A stretch of 64,000 bases of DNA from Acanthochlamys bracteata (Eukaryota > Streptophyta > Magnoliopsida > Pandanales > Velloziaceae). A program made the translations under genes and the position numbers. Shown one piece after another: positions 35,160 to 51,223 of this stretch. The DNA lies in assembly GCA_019914995.1 (NCBI GenBank), contig CM034131.1, positions 8,030,501 to 8,094,500 on the forward strand, given 5' to 3'. Position 1 is the stretch's first letter. Each line of letters starts with the position of its first letter. Below the pieces are notes generated by a model, which saw only the letters and a program-made list of their open reading frames with translations, was not told the DNA's origin and searched no databases.

Positions 35160-38100
35160 ATGGGACTGAGAAAGACAGACGAAATCGGGAATATTCCGGC
35201 AGCCCAGGGACCGGTGAAAGATTTTGGTGATTTTCTGCAGCGGTGTGGTGGTTCTGCTGTGGTTGACGGCGGACTCGCCACGGAGCTTGAGGCAAACGGT
35301 GCTGATCTTAATGATCCATTGTGGAGCGCCAAATGTCTCATCTCCTCTCCTCATCTGATCCGCAAGGTCTGTTTTATTGTTCTTATTTGTAGAAATTTTT
35401 AGTGATTGGTTAGAGAGGTCGTGGTGATGTTGGACTAAGAAATGTTGAAGTTGGATTTGCAAAGGTTGTCGGATTCCGGGGATTGATTATTTTAGATTGA
35501 TGATGCATGAGTCATGTGGTTACTGGATTCCGTGTTTTCTTTTTTTTTTTTGTTGTTGCATTTTTGTATATCTTAGAAATCTGATTTGTTTGATTTACGT
35601 TGTGATATGTATTACTTACGTTTCGATATCTGGTATATTTATGTTGGAAAATCCTGGAATAGCTGTCCTGATCATTTAGATGAAAGCAGTAGCGATGTTT
35701 CAAACTCTGATAGCAGGATCAGTTTTTTTGTGTTTGATCATTCTTTTTTATATATTAGTTTATTAGTTGACTCTTCTTACATAAGGCTTTGTCAGTATTG
35801 TTCTAAAGTAGTTTTATTGACTTAGCTGATCTTTTATTTGGCGTGATGTTTGACAAACTGATAATCTGATGATATGATGTTTACGTTTTTTATATTTAGT
35901 CCATTAATGATAACACGGTGAACCAAGTCAGCAGTTAGTGAGGTGTAACTTGGATGAAAGAGATATTGAAGTGTTACATCCAGTGGACATGGTATTACCC
36001 AGAGACTTGCATAAGCTTATCGAATTATTATTTGCTGACATTCAGCACCAGTAAAATCCATACAAAATTTACATGTTTCGGACATTTTACAATTTTTTGA
36101 TGATTCGCAATGCGTTCCTAGTTGTGATGCTATATTGGAACTGCACTCATCATCTTTTATGCCGTCTTTAACAGGTTCACTTGGACTATCTCAACGCAGG
36201 TGCAGACGTCATCATTTCATCATCATATCAGGTACACATTACCTGGAAATTCACTTATTAAAGTTCACCTTGGATTTTGTGACTCTGACAATTTGCACGA
36301 AGCAGGCAACTATTCAAGGGTTTGAGGTGAGAGGTTATACAAGGGATGAAAGTGAAGCTTTCTTGCGTAGGTGTGTTGAAATTGCTTTGGAAGCACGGGA
36401 TATATATATGGAAGAATATTCAAGAGATCGCTCCGATGGCAATGCTAATGCAATCAAGTCTAGGCGACCTATTTTGGTCGCAGCATCCATTGGAAGCTAT
36501 GGGGCATATTTGGCTGATGGTTCTGAGTACAGGCATGATAAATGAATACCTTTCTTACTCTGGTATTTTGCCATTTTGGCATGTAATATATGTAGTTATT
36601 AGTGTTATTTGGCAGTGGGGACTATGGAAAAGATATGACCGTGGGAAAACTCAAAGGATTCCACAGAAGAAGGCTTCAAATCCTGGCAGACTCTGGAGCT
36701 GATGTCATTGCTTTTGAAACAACCCCAAACAAAATGGAGGCTCAGGTTTGTGATATTTGAAGCCAGTTTCCAATTAAAACCACTTTTATAACATATATGT
36801 CATAATTGTAGCTGAGATTTTCAATCAACCTTTTTTGCAGCATTCTTGATTGTTGGTCTAAATTGATTACAAGATACTATTGTAACTGGATACTTTATCA
36901 CAAATGCATTTTGTTTCAAGTCCTATTGTAAATTTGTAAATCAGTTCATCTGGAACTCTCATGTAAACTGCTTTAATCTCTGCCTTATTGGTACCATGTA
37001 CCTCTTATTCTCCTAATCCATTATCTAATATTTCTCCTTTTCCTTCTGATTGAAACAATTTAATGAGTGGAGTCATTTGGCTTACTCTCTAGTATTGGTT
37101 TTGCTAATTTAAACTTAGATACAAGGAGGGTTCAGGCATGTAGCAAACATATTTAGAATGAAATATATAGCGCCAGACAAAGTAGCACTTGTAAGCATTA
37201 TCCTTTGAGCATGCTTTTATTAAGCTTTACATGTTTGGTTGATAATCATGCAGGCCTATGTTGAGCTTTTGGAGGAAACTAATATCAAGCTACCAGCATG
37301 GATTTCTTTTAATTCCAAGGATGGGATCAATGTGGTCAGTGGAGATTCAATGGTTGAATGTGCTTCTATCGCTGATTCTTGTAAGCAGGTTGTTGCTGTT
37401 GGAATCAACTGCACTCCACCCAGATTTTTGCATGACTTGATTCTCTCTGTCAGAAAGGTATCATGTGTTTGTTCCTCCACTATATGACACGATGCAGGTG
37501 TACGTTGACTATGATCTTTTTGTTTATTTGCCTTCATTTCTCTCAAGATTCTGCACAATTCAAATTAATGAAGTTATGTTACCCTAAACATTTTTCCCCT
37601 TTTCGCCTTTTCTGGAAGAGATTAGTAGGTGGAATTTTTATGAATATGTCGATTGCCTCATGCCATTAAGTTATTTTTTTTTCTTATCTATTCTATTGAG
37701 TTGCATTAACTTACTCATAAAATTGATGAGATAGAATGTATAAATTAATGTAGTCGTTTATTTGTAGTATATGTTACATCTGTTGTTAGTGAAACTAAAA
37801 TGGTATATCATACTTTGCCATACTTTGAGGAGTATCATAATTTGCCAATTTCTGAAGAGTGATGGAATAACTGTAATCTCACTATGATCAGTCATTTGAA
37901 GTCTTCCTTACGGTGTACTCTCATAGTAATCTCATGTATGCATATCTTGCAAAATTACATGGTATGGCTAGTATATTTCAGATACATTCTTGTATGATTT
38001 GTTTGGAATGGTGATTGTAAGTTTCTAACATCAATTTCTACTATTGGTTTGTCATTTTACAGGTGACTGAAAAACCAATTGTAGTTTACCCCAACAGTGG

Positions 38101-38586
38101 AGAGACTTATGATGCTGATAGAAAGCAATGGGTGGTAAGTCATAGAGGAACTTCATCTATCTTGCCGATCTGAGCTGTTAAATCTAACTACTTCATTGAA
38201 ATAGCTCCTTATAATCTAAACCATACTTTGTATCCAAAAATCAAGATGCAGTGCTCTTATATTCACACTTTTGCTATTTATCCCATTCATCGTTTTATCT
38301 TATAAAGGTCGTTGGATTGCCTATAAGAATGTCTTTATAGTCGATCAAGGTCATACTATATATAACACTGGCATCATGTAATCTGAATGACAAGTCAAAA
38401 TTCCGTATGGTATGAGCATTTAGCTGTTGTTACTTGCTCCTGCAGGAATCAACTGGTGTATCTGATGAGGATTTCATTTCGTATGTCGACAAATGGCATG
38501 AAGCTGGAGCTTGTCTTGTTGGAGGGTGTTGCAGAACAACTCCAAAAACTATCAGAGCTATTTCTAGAATCTTGAAAAATGAGTAG
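35160..38586 (+). CDS. HMT: Homocysteine S-methyltransferase, seven exons
   Basis: Exons 35160-35366, 36175-36231, 36306-36532, 36616-36745, 37254-37457, 38063-38134 and 38446-38586 give 345 residues, the usual plant HMT length. The enzyme transfers a methyl group from S-methylmethionine (or AdoMet) to homocysteine, forming methionine in the S-methylmethionine cycle. Visible hallmarks are [17 protein letters not shown] near residue 35, [43 protein letters not shown], and the zinc-binding cysteines: Cys260 in VGINCTPP and Cys327/Cys328 in GGCCRTTP. The second cysteine pair is required for metal and homocysteine binding in the family. Intron 3 (36533-36615, 83 nt) has a GC donor; without it the frame hits a stop 11 nt later. 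By position this is the likely counterpart of Arabidopsis HMT3, but the paralogue cannot be fixed from sequence alone. Confidence 0.93.
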
Positions 38587-39430
38587 GATGGCTCTTCGTG
38601 ATCATCAAATTTCACGACAAAGTTTCAATGTGGGTTCAAGGTCTAGGAAATGTATATAGAAACCTCAGTACGTCTGCAATGTAGCAACACACCTGATCCT
38701 TGTACATTCATGAGAAGCGATTACCCAGATTTCCAGTACTATGATAGGCCTACAATTAATCTTTTAAGTCGGAAAATGTTGAAAAAATAGCTCCTCGTCT
38801 CCTTTTGGAAGACAAAAGTTTTCTTTTGTGGCAAGTTCTTAAGTCAGGTGAGACCAATAAAAATGTTGACCTTAAAGATGAGTGACTTCCTCCATCATCT
38901 TGGATAAAAGTTAACTGTATATTGATAGCTATTGTACAATCTTCCAGCTTTCCAGTAAATAATTAAGCTGTATACTTTTGGAAGAGCATATCGAGCTTTT
39001 AAAAGTCGCAGGTTTCTACCTAAGACGTACGTTGGTGGTGACTTCAACATACTCCATTCACGATCCGTGAATATGGCAGCTAGCCTGGACTATACAGTCT
39101 TGCCAGAAAGATCTCTACAATGAAAAGACTTTTCCAGCTATCATAACTGCGATGATGCTTTCTTTTGCGTATAAATACAAAATCAGCAGTGTACAACCCT
39201 GACATAATATGTCCTAGACTCCAAAAGGAAAGATATTTCTGTGAACAGTACATTACCTCACCAGTATCATCTCTGGTCAAAAGAAAAACCAGTCAGAGTT
39301 GTGACTCGAGTCTCAGAGAAAGACTTACAGATTGTCCAAAGGTAAACTCATGAGCATGTTTCCCCTTGGAGCAGTGATTAGAACAAATCACCAGCTCACT
39401 TCAACTTCTTGTTTCTTCCTGGGAGGACAA
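38587..39430. other. Convergent 3' ends of the methyltransferase and SRP54 genes
   Basis: This 844-bp stretch lies between two stop codons on opposite strands, so it should contain both 3' UTRs and the two terminators back to back. No ORF with support is present. I cannot place either poly(A) site. Confidence 0.55.
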
Positions 39431-42784
<3,354 letters not shown>

Positions 42785-43923
42785 CTTCGCTAACCTTCGA
42801 TTCTACGACTCCTGCTCTGCTTATTCTAGGGTTTTAAGTTAACCAAAATCAACGAATTGAGATCGATCAATTGGGTAAAACCTGCTGTAAAAGTGGCAAA
42901 AGATTCGATATTTATAGGATTATCAGTGGTGTATATATCAGAAACAGGAAATGATATTGAATTGTAGCGGGAATAAACAGAATTGGTGAAGAATTTTGGG
43001 AGAGGGAGAGAAGTAGAGCGGTGAAGGCGGAAGGAAGACGATCGAAAGCAAGAAAGAAAAGAGAAACGACGGAGGAGTTAATTTTGAATGGTATAACTCC
43101 TGATATATTTTGGGATGTGCTTATAAGCCCAATAAAGCGGAAGCGTGTGTTACTACACGGTGGGTCTTATTACTTATTGGGCCTTTTCGGCTAGGCCCTA
43201 TATTTAGAATCCAATAACATTGTTGCTTTTGAAGAACTCGTAAGAATCTGCACCTTAATTATATGATTGCACAACTTAAGCAACAGCTATTATGGGTAAT
43301 GAATTCTTATATACGAAAGGCACATTTAGAATTGCTTAAATTAAAAATATTCTTTTGAAGTTTTTAAAAAATAAGAATTATATTTATAAAATAAAATGTA
43401 TAATTTATTTATTCTTTTTAATTTAATTTTTTTTAAATACTGTCGCATATGCTCTAATCTTTTGTCCTCTTCAATTTGAATCAAACAATCATACAGAAAA
43501 ACAAAATAAATAAACAAATAAACAAAAGAACTAATGATCTTATCTTCTGTAGTTGCTAGCTACTTCTTAACAATTTGATGAAGCTAAGGATCTGAATTTG
43601 TGAATAATTATTATTTTCTTCATCCATTGACGAAGCTAATCGTTGATAGTGTTGAATCTAAAGTAGGCACCATTTGTCAGTTTGTTGCCAAAACTTTTTC
43701 ATTTCAAATTTTAATTTTATTTTAAAATAATTTTTAATAAATATATATTTATTTAAAATTTTTAAAATATAAGATGTTATTATTTTTTAAATTTAAAAAA
43801 TAAATTTTATTTTAAAATATTTTTATATAAAAAAATTTTGTAGTATAAGTTTCTAAATTTTGTAGTATAAAATATTTTTAAATTCTAAATGTTCTCTAGT
43901 AAGCAGTTGAAGATAGACGAAAA
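42785..43923. promoter_or_regulatory. SRP54 5' leader and promoter, then AT-rich spacer
   Basis: The 300 bases beyond the SRP54 start are less AT-rich and probably hold its leader and core promoter. A CTAGGGTTT motif at 42828-42836 (read AAACCCTAG on the minus strand) matches the telo-box class of element common upstream of plant translation-machinery genes. From about 43300 on, the sequence is AT-rich spacer with no recognisable gene. Confidence 0.45.
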
Positions 43924-44150
43924 AGTTGTTTGATATTACTTATATTAAATTTTATAAAATAAAAAATATTTTTATTTTATTTTCATACATAAATTTTTAT
44001 TATTTTGATTTTAAAAATAATAAAAATAAATGATAAAAAAGTTTTATTATGTAAAATTTTAATAAACTTAATATATTATTATAAAAGTTTTATTAAAAAA
44101 TATATAATAAAAATTAATTTTTAATTTTTGAAATGAAAAGTCAAACGATT
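43924..44150. repeat. MITE-like element, family B copy 2 (inverted relative to 54684 copy)
   Basis: About 227 bp. The reverse complement of its right end reads CGTTTGACTTTTCATTTC, identical over these 18 bases to the left end of the copy at 54684-54912. Its left end reads GTTGTTTGATATTACTTAT. The interior is low-complexity A+T with no coding potential. Confidence 0.6.
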
Positions 44151-47100
44151 TTTCAATATGTTCGATTCTAAACAATAATTAGTAATTTATTATTATATAA
44201 AGCGGCCTTTTCCACTTGGAAAGCGCTTCAATAAAAATCTGGATTTGTCAAGATTTCATCAACTAATTTTATGCATAAAAAATTTAAAATTCTTCACCTT
44301 GATTCAAATCCGATTCACTTCATCGTCATGCATTTAAAAAAAAAATTAGACTCTGATTTGTCACGAAAATCTCCACCAAATCTAACTCGATTGTGAAATT
44401 TACATATACATACATTTAAGTGTACTAATAGTGCACCTACACATGTGATTAAAATCCAATTTCAATAAGCTAAGCAGCTAATTAAGTGGAAATACTTCTA
44501 CAAATATATTATAATTTTGAATACTTAAGCTATTATTAGCACTAACTTTAATCATTTGACACATACTTAATTATATAAGCTGAGATTTTTAGCGTGATCT
44601 TTTTCGCTTCTAGTTCATTGACATAAAAATGGAGATCTGGATTTTTTAATGGTTTGAGCTTAGCAATTTTTTCTTTAGTAATGGTTCGCCATGATGCGGT
44701 TTTCTTTTCTCTTTCCCCGGTTATTTATAAGATACTTCCTAAGTAAGGATATATACGCGTCGATAATAAGAAGATTAGTAGGCTAGATTTTTACTTAATT
44801 TAATCGCACTTTTTTCTTTGCTTAGGTCAATTTTCTTCGTGTATTTTCAATTTTGCTTATGTGTTGATTCGAATAAGATTTATTTGTTTATCCGTAAGTA
44901 ATAGTAGAAGTAATTTTTGTTAAACAAAATAAATTTTTAAATAGCTTTTTGTATTTATTTGTATATATTTATTTTTAATATTTTATTTTAAAAACTAGTT
45001 TTGAATTTTAAATAAATGCTAATAGAGAGTTCATCAATATAATTTAAAAATTATTATTATCGATTATATTTAACAATACTTTTGAAGATAAGTTGTGTAG
45101 AAAGAATAATAATTTAAAAATTTTTAAACAATAATAATAAATAATAATAAAATATTACTATATAATTTTTTAATTTTAAAACTTTTCAAAAAATATTAAA
45201 AAATATAAATAAATATTAAAATAAAAAGTAATTAAAAAGTTTAGCCAAATAATACGCAAGAGAAAACAGCATAGCAGTCAAAAGTCAGGCTGCTTATGAG
45301 TATATAGGAATCATGAAATGATGATGGATTCATTAAATTAACGCCAAAGCATAATGTTGGTCTCCTTGATCCCATTCAAAAATATTTTTAAGGGGCATTC
45401 ATTCATATATGTATACATGGAATCATGAAGAATTGGATTTGGTGAAAGCGCCCAAACAAACAATCAAAAAGACATCCATTCATTTTCACTAGCTAGTTAT
45501 AAACATCCCTTTCCACTGATATCACCCTTTGCAATTAATTTGTTAAATTCACCTGCTTATCCTAATAAAGCACTTAAAATTTTGAAAGTTTTACCATTTA
45601 TTTGTCACTTGATTTAGGCAATAAGGAGAATCACACTATGGCATTGCTTATAGCACCACTTTCATCTAAAAAAGAATATATGTTTTTAATAAATTTTATA
45701 CTGTATTTAAAAAACTTAAAAATAAACTTCATTCTCCGGGATCTCTTATTTTAATCACACCGAAATATCTCTGTCTGATTCTTTGATAGATGACTTTTGT
45801 TCTAACTTATTTTCCTTGCTCGTCAATGAATGAAGTCAAACTCACCTATTTGAACTGAACCTTTCATAATATAAGGCAACATTCTTTGCTAGGTTAGTGA
45901 ATGATTTCTGCTTACGAATTTTAATTATTGGTAAAAAACCTAGATTTGCGGGCAAGAGATGTATTTAGTATAGGATCATGCCAAGGCAAAGGACACAGTC
46001 TCCCACACAAAGAGGGACCGGGTCCGTTGGAAGGGATAGTCTCAAGATATGAAGGCTCCTTAAGCCAAGGATTAGCTTTCTAAAGGCTTGGTTTTAATTG
46101 GTCGGTGCTTAAAGTGTTATCACTAAACCCAATACTAAATCATTTATGTTTATTACTTTAGTAATTATTACATAATTGTAATGCAAGATAAAGGCCAACG
46201 TTGAGTGCTTTTTAAGTTGTCAAAATAATACATCTAAGAAGTAGCTGCATACTCTGATTAACATTTGTGAAATACTAAACAGAATTAGATATAGTTGGCT
46301 TTTGAGAAGAATTAAACATGAGTCCGACAAATGTTATGCATTAATGGTGTCTAGTCGAAATCCTATACTATCCACTAATTATAAATGTGGTTGCACATTT
46401 TTTTTTTCCTTTTCTTTTTTTTCTCCCAAAATTTGATAGAATTAACTTAGAATATAAAGGGCACTGTTGTTGTTGAACAACTAAAATAGAAGTCCTAGTG
46501 TCGTACAAATGTAGTTCATCGACTGTAGCAGGACTCTAGGTAGCTGCAAATTTAAACATGAGAATGTCTTTGATCTCTCAAAGGCTCAGTGTTATTTCTA
46601 GTCTTGATAATAAATTAACATATATAATAAGAACATTCATGAAACGGGTAACCCTTTGATAAAGCCAAGAGCTTGGTTCCAATAGATTCCAAAATTCTAG
46701 GAAGCTATGAAAGTTCCCAGTGATCCTCTAGGAAAACGGAAGCCAGGCTCCTTCTCCATGCATGCCTTCCACAGAGCTCTAGATAGAAAAAAGCCCATGC
46801 AAATGATAAGAAGTCCATATCATTTTTTTTCTTGCATTATTTATAACCTTTGATGCATTAGGAAAACAATAATCTAGCAGCTAGAAAAATATAATACTAG
46901 ACATTTTTTCTTTGTAGACATCTAAGCAACTAATTCAATAGTTTTCATCTATATATTTGATTATTGTCAGCAAAAGAAATATGTATTACATACATATAAA
47001 ACAACTGAATCTTGTTTCTCTTTTCTTTTTTTCTTTCTCACCGCCCTCTCTTTAGCTGCTTTTTTAATTTCTTGGGCCTGCTGGCATGTTATGGGAAGGA

Positions 47101-47992
47101 AAGGACCAAATGGAGTCAGAGCGAGGGGAGAGGTATACCCAGCTGACCAAGAGCAACTGCAGATCCTGAGAGCAGCACTGGGTCCACTCACAGATGCAAG
47201 ACACATTAGATTGCAATATTGTAATGGCAATGCATCTCTTGCTATTTCTAATCTTTTCCTTTTCTTGATAATTTATTTTACTTGTTAAACATTTCTTGTA
47301 TAGACTCTGCCTTTGTTTTCGGGTTGTCCTTTGCATTGTGGGGTAAAAGGCCTCGAGAGGAGCAAACAAGTGAGAGAGACTCGAGCTTATAGAGACCCAT
47401 TCCAGAGAGAAGAGTGAGAGAAGCTTTTGATTCTTGCCACTAACACTTTATTCTCTTCAAATTTTGATACTTTATTACTGTCCCACTGTGTCCAGAGGTT
47501 TTTGTCGTTGTTGTTGTTGTTGAAGAAGAGAGCTTGTTAGTTGTTGTTCTTTCCCCGATTTCTTTCATCTCTCACATTGCCTTCTACAAACTGAAAATCC
47601 AACCTTTGCCGCTTGGTTAGCCACAAGTCCGTAGCTTCTGATAGAGTTTGTAGGCTTCTAGCCTTCTAGGATCCAAATAGGCATACAACCCATTTTGTGC
47701 AAGAGATAAGAACTTCCTTTTTATCTAATTTAGAGAAACCGCAAGTCTTGTTTTTTGTGAAACATCTTCTTCTGAACCATTTACATGAGTACAAGAAGCC
47801 AGTGAGCGGAAAAGAGGTGCGAGTTTACCTCTCTTCTTTCTTTTACTTCTTGCTTAACACAAAAAATGAAAAGAATCCCAATTTCTCTGCTTCTTATTTC
47901 CTGTTCATTTGGTTTTTAGTGGGATCTGGATCAATTGAGGGTCAATAAGGGAAAGGAGCATTTTACTGGCTGTATGAAGGATCATTGACACA
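44151..47992. other. Intergenic spacer and 5' leader region of the 5-phosphatase gene
   Basis: No gene is supported. 44151-46900 is AT-rich, with a further AT-rich block around 44920-45260 that may be a decayed element. A GC-richer island at about 47060-47220 stands out from its surroundings; it has open frames on both strands but no family signature. From about 47380 the sequence becomes TC-rich and GTT-repeat-bearing (47507-47523) and probably contains the 5' leader of the 5-phosphatase gene, perhaps with an intron. Confidence 0.45.
47974..47988 (+). promoter_or_regulatory. Four-codon upstream ORF just before the 5-phosphatase start
   Basis: ATG AAG GAT CAT TGA ends four bases before the main ATG at 47993. 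A uORF this close could lower initiation at the main start or force reinitiation. This is a direct sequence observation; transcription through it is inferred because it lies within the expected leader. Confidence 0.6.
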
Positions 47993-50900
47993 ATGAGAGA
48001 TGAAAACTTGAAGAAAAGCAAGGTACTTCTAAGCTAATTGTTTGAGCTATCTGTTGTTTGGATTGATAAGTTAGTGTATTTGTTGTTTGATTACTGATTG
48101 TGGATGGATGCTCCTGTTGATTTTGGATGAAGCTCTCATGGTCCAAGAACCTGGTCAAGAGATGGTTCAACACCAAGAGCAAAGCTCAGAACTTTCAGGC
48201 AGATGATGTTGGAGCAAGAGGTGGTCTCCATTTTCCACTGTTTAAGAACAGTCTTCCTTTGGCTTCTTGTTAGTAGAGTCTTTGATCGGGAAGCAATTGG
48301 TTACAAGTTACAGAAATGGTTTAGTTTTGCCATTGATTTGTGGATTTAGGAACGTTCTCCTACCATGGCATGCAATTCCTTTCAATCTTGATCTAATTGT
48401 TGCGTAAATGAATCATAGCTAACTTCACTCTGGAAAAAAGAAGGTTTTCTTTTTTCAAATGTTATCTTCACAGATCAAAATATATGGACTGTTGCACATT
48501 ATTTACAATCAAAGAACAGTCTCCAGTTAGTCCTTTTAACTTTGTCTTCTTTTCAGGAGATGATGAAGAATGGAGGGCCAGTTTCTCAGAGAGGCAGCAA
48601 TGCATAGTAAAGAGAAGCAAGACAGGTGAGCAGTTCTGTCCCTCTGCAATGTCATTTAGATTTGGACCACATCATGCTACCAGTTTCCATTAATTGCTTT
48701 TGTTGTTTCTCTTCATCATGACCTTTAAGAATCAACAGTATGATCTGTACTGCATTTACCTCATGCTTGTAACCTGCTTACCTCATGGCTTTCGTAGAGA
48801 GATTGTCCAAGAAGCACCCTGATCGATGTCGTCGAGGAAGAACTGATCTTGATGCATGCCAAGAAACTGATATTCTGGATTTTAAGTAAAATACTGTTCC
48901 CCTTAGTTAAATCAAACTTGTAGCTATTAATCTTGTTTTAATCTGGGCTGAACATAGTTTGTGTTGCTTGTTTAAAATTTTGAACAGGATTTTTGTGGCT
49001 ACCTGGAATGTTGGGGGAAAATCACCTCCAAGTCATTTGAATCTTGAGGATTGGCTCCACACTTCTCCTCCTGCAGATATTTATGTTTTGGGGTGAGTTC
49101 CTTTTGTTCATCTTTGGTCTTCTCCCTAAAATTTGTATTGGACAGCATGGTGTCATCAGTTTGTAAGTTTATTACTTAAACGGCCATAAGATAACCCAAT
49201 TCGTATCTGTTATAATTATTAGGTTCCAAGAAATTGTTCCTCTGAATGCCGGAAATGTGTTGGGCACAGAAGATAATGGCCCTGCAAAGAAATGGGTGGC
49301 ACTCATTAGAAAGACACTCAATAATCTGCCTGGTGCCAGTGGTGGTTGCAGCGACCACACACCCTCCCCTGTTCCAGACCAAATTCCTGAGCTTGATGCT
49401 GACTTTGAAGGTTCTACCAAGCAGAAGAGCGCATCTTTCTTTCACCGTCATTCATTTCAGTCGTGGAGCCGTAGTATGAGAATGGAAGGAGACTTTTTCA
49501 TCCAACAGCCAAGGCTTGACCGAAGATTCAGTGTTTGTGATAGAGTTATGTTTGGGAGCAGACCAAGTGACTATGATCCAAATTATAGGTCCGATGATGA
49601 GAACATAGATGAAGATCCACCATGCCATGCGTATTACTCGCCAATTGCATATGGTTACTGTGCTTCCTCATCAATGTTAGAGCAAAGAGAGAGGGCATCA
49701 GCAAATTCTAGGTAGTAAAGCTCAAAGTCTAATAAATTTATGCTAAGTCTATGACTTCTTATCCATGCATCAGAGATTCCTCTATATCCTGTAGGGCTTA
49801 CTGGGTATTTGATTTGTATGATGCTAGATACTGCTTGGTTGCAAGTAAGCAAATGGTCGGGGTATTTCTTACTATTTGGGTAAGGGGTGAATTACGAGAT
49901 CATGTGAAGAACTTGAAGGTCTCATGTGTTGGTAGAGGACTGATGGGCTATCTTGGCAACAAGGTAAAAGAACTTGAACTCATATTTTATTGTCCTGTTA
50001 GTCTGTCATCCTATATGTTTCTCCTTACTTTAATTTTAACTATGGAAGCATATATCTACGGTTTTAAAATAAGCAAACTGCTTCCACATTTTTTAATTGT
50101 GTTCAAGTAGTTTCATGATGTATAAACATGAAAAAGAGAACAATTCATCATTCTTGCAGGGTTCGATTTCCATAAGCATGTCGTTGCATAGAACCAGCTT
50201 CTGCTTCATTTGTAGTCACTTGACCTCAGGACAGAAAGATGGAGATGAATTGAGGAGGAATTCAGATGTGATGGAGATACTTAGGAAAACCAGGTTCCCC
50301 CGTCTTCATAGTGTTGGTAATGTAAAGTCACCTGAAACAATTCTGGAGCATGAGTAAGCTCGTAAACCTGGACTTAGCACCAAGAGTTGAACTTGCTGCT
50401 TTTAATCTAACTGAGATTTCCCTTTGCTTTGATTATGCAGTCGCATAATATGGCTTGGTGATTTGAATTACCGCATAGCCCTTTCATATCGCTCAGCTAA
50501 AGCTCTAGTTGAAATGCGTAACTGGAAAATGTTGTTAGAAAAGGATCAGGTATTTTACAAACCTTTTGATATTTGTTTTAGAAGCAGAGGAATTTTCTTA
50601 GCAGATTCTGTATTCAAGCATCTAATTAAACTACTTACTAGTATTTGATGCAAGACTTGTATATACGACAGTTTTTCTCCTCAAATCCATTTACAAAGTG
50701 AATGCCAGTTGCTCTAACAACGATTCCTGTTTATCAGCTTCGAATAGAGCAAAGAAGTGGAAAGGTTTTTGAAGGTTGGAAAGAAGGAAGAATCTATTTT
50801 CCTCCAACATACAAATACTCTAACAACTCAGACAGATATGCTGGCGATGATATGCATCCTAAACAAAAACGACGAACGCCAGCCTGGTAATACTTAACAG

Positions 50901-51223
50901 AAGCAAATATACTCTACTGAAACATTCTCACAGCTCCAATTTCCTGCTATTCCTGAAACCTTGAAGCTGATTGAGCTTGTCTATTTGTTTACAGGTGTGA
51001 CCGCATTTTATGGTATGGAAGAGGTCTGCATCAGTTGTCCTACGTACGCGGTGAATCTAGATTCTCAGATCACAGGCCAGTTTGTAGTATTTTCACAGCA
51101 GAGGTTGAGTCAGCTAGCAGTCGTTACAGAGTCAAACCAAATACTGGATATTCTGGCTCCAGAGTGGAGGTGGAAGAACTGTTACCTTTCTGTCATGGAT
51201 ATAGTGAACTCAGTTTCCTATGA
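47993..51223 (+). CDS. IP5P: Type I inositol polyphosphate 5-phosphatase, eleven exons
   Basis: Exons 47993-48022, 48133-48220, 48557-48625, 48798-48885, 48988-49092, 49223-49711, 49828-49963, 50160-50353, 50441-50549, 50738-50886 and 50995-51223 give 561 residues, and all junction phases agree. The enzyme removes the 5-phosphate from soluble inositol phosphates such as Ins(1,4,5)P3, dampening calcium signalling; Arabidopsis relatives are 5PTASE1 and 5PTASE2. The catalytic domain begins [14 protein letters not shown], continues [17 protein letters not shown], and contains both diagnostic motifs: [10 protein letters not shown] at about 405 and [11 protein letters not shown] at about 484, followed by SDHRPV. 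Residues about 140-290 are a less conserved, low-complexity insertion typical of the plant type I group. Exon 1 is only 30 nt. The N-terminal [13 protein letters not shown] segment is family-typical. No WD40 repeats are present. Confidence 0.93.
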
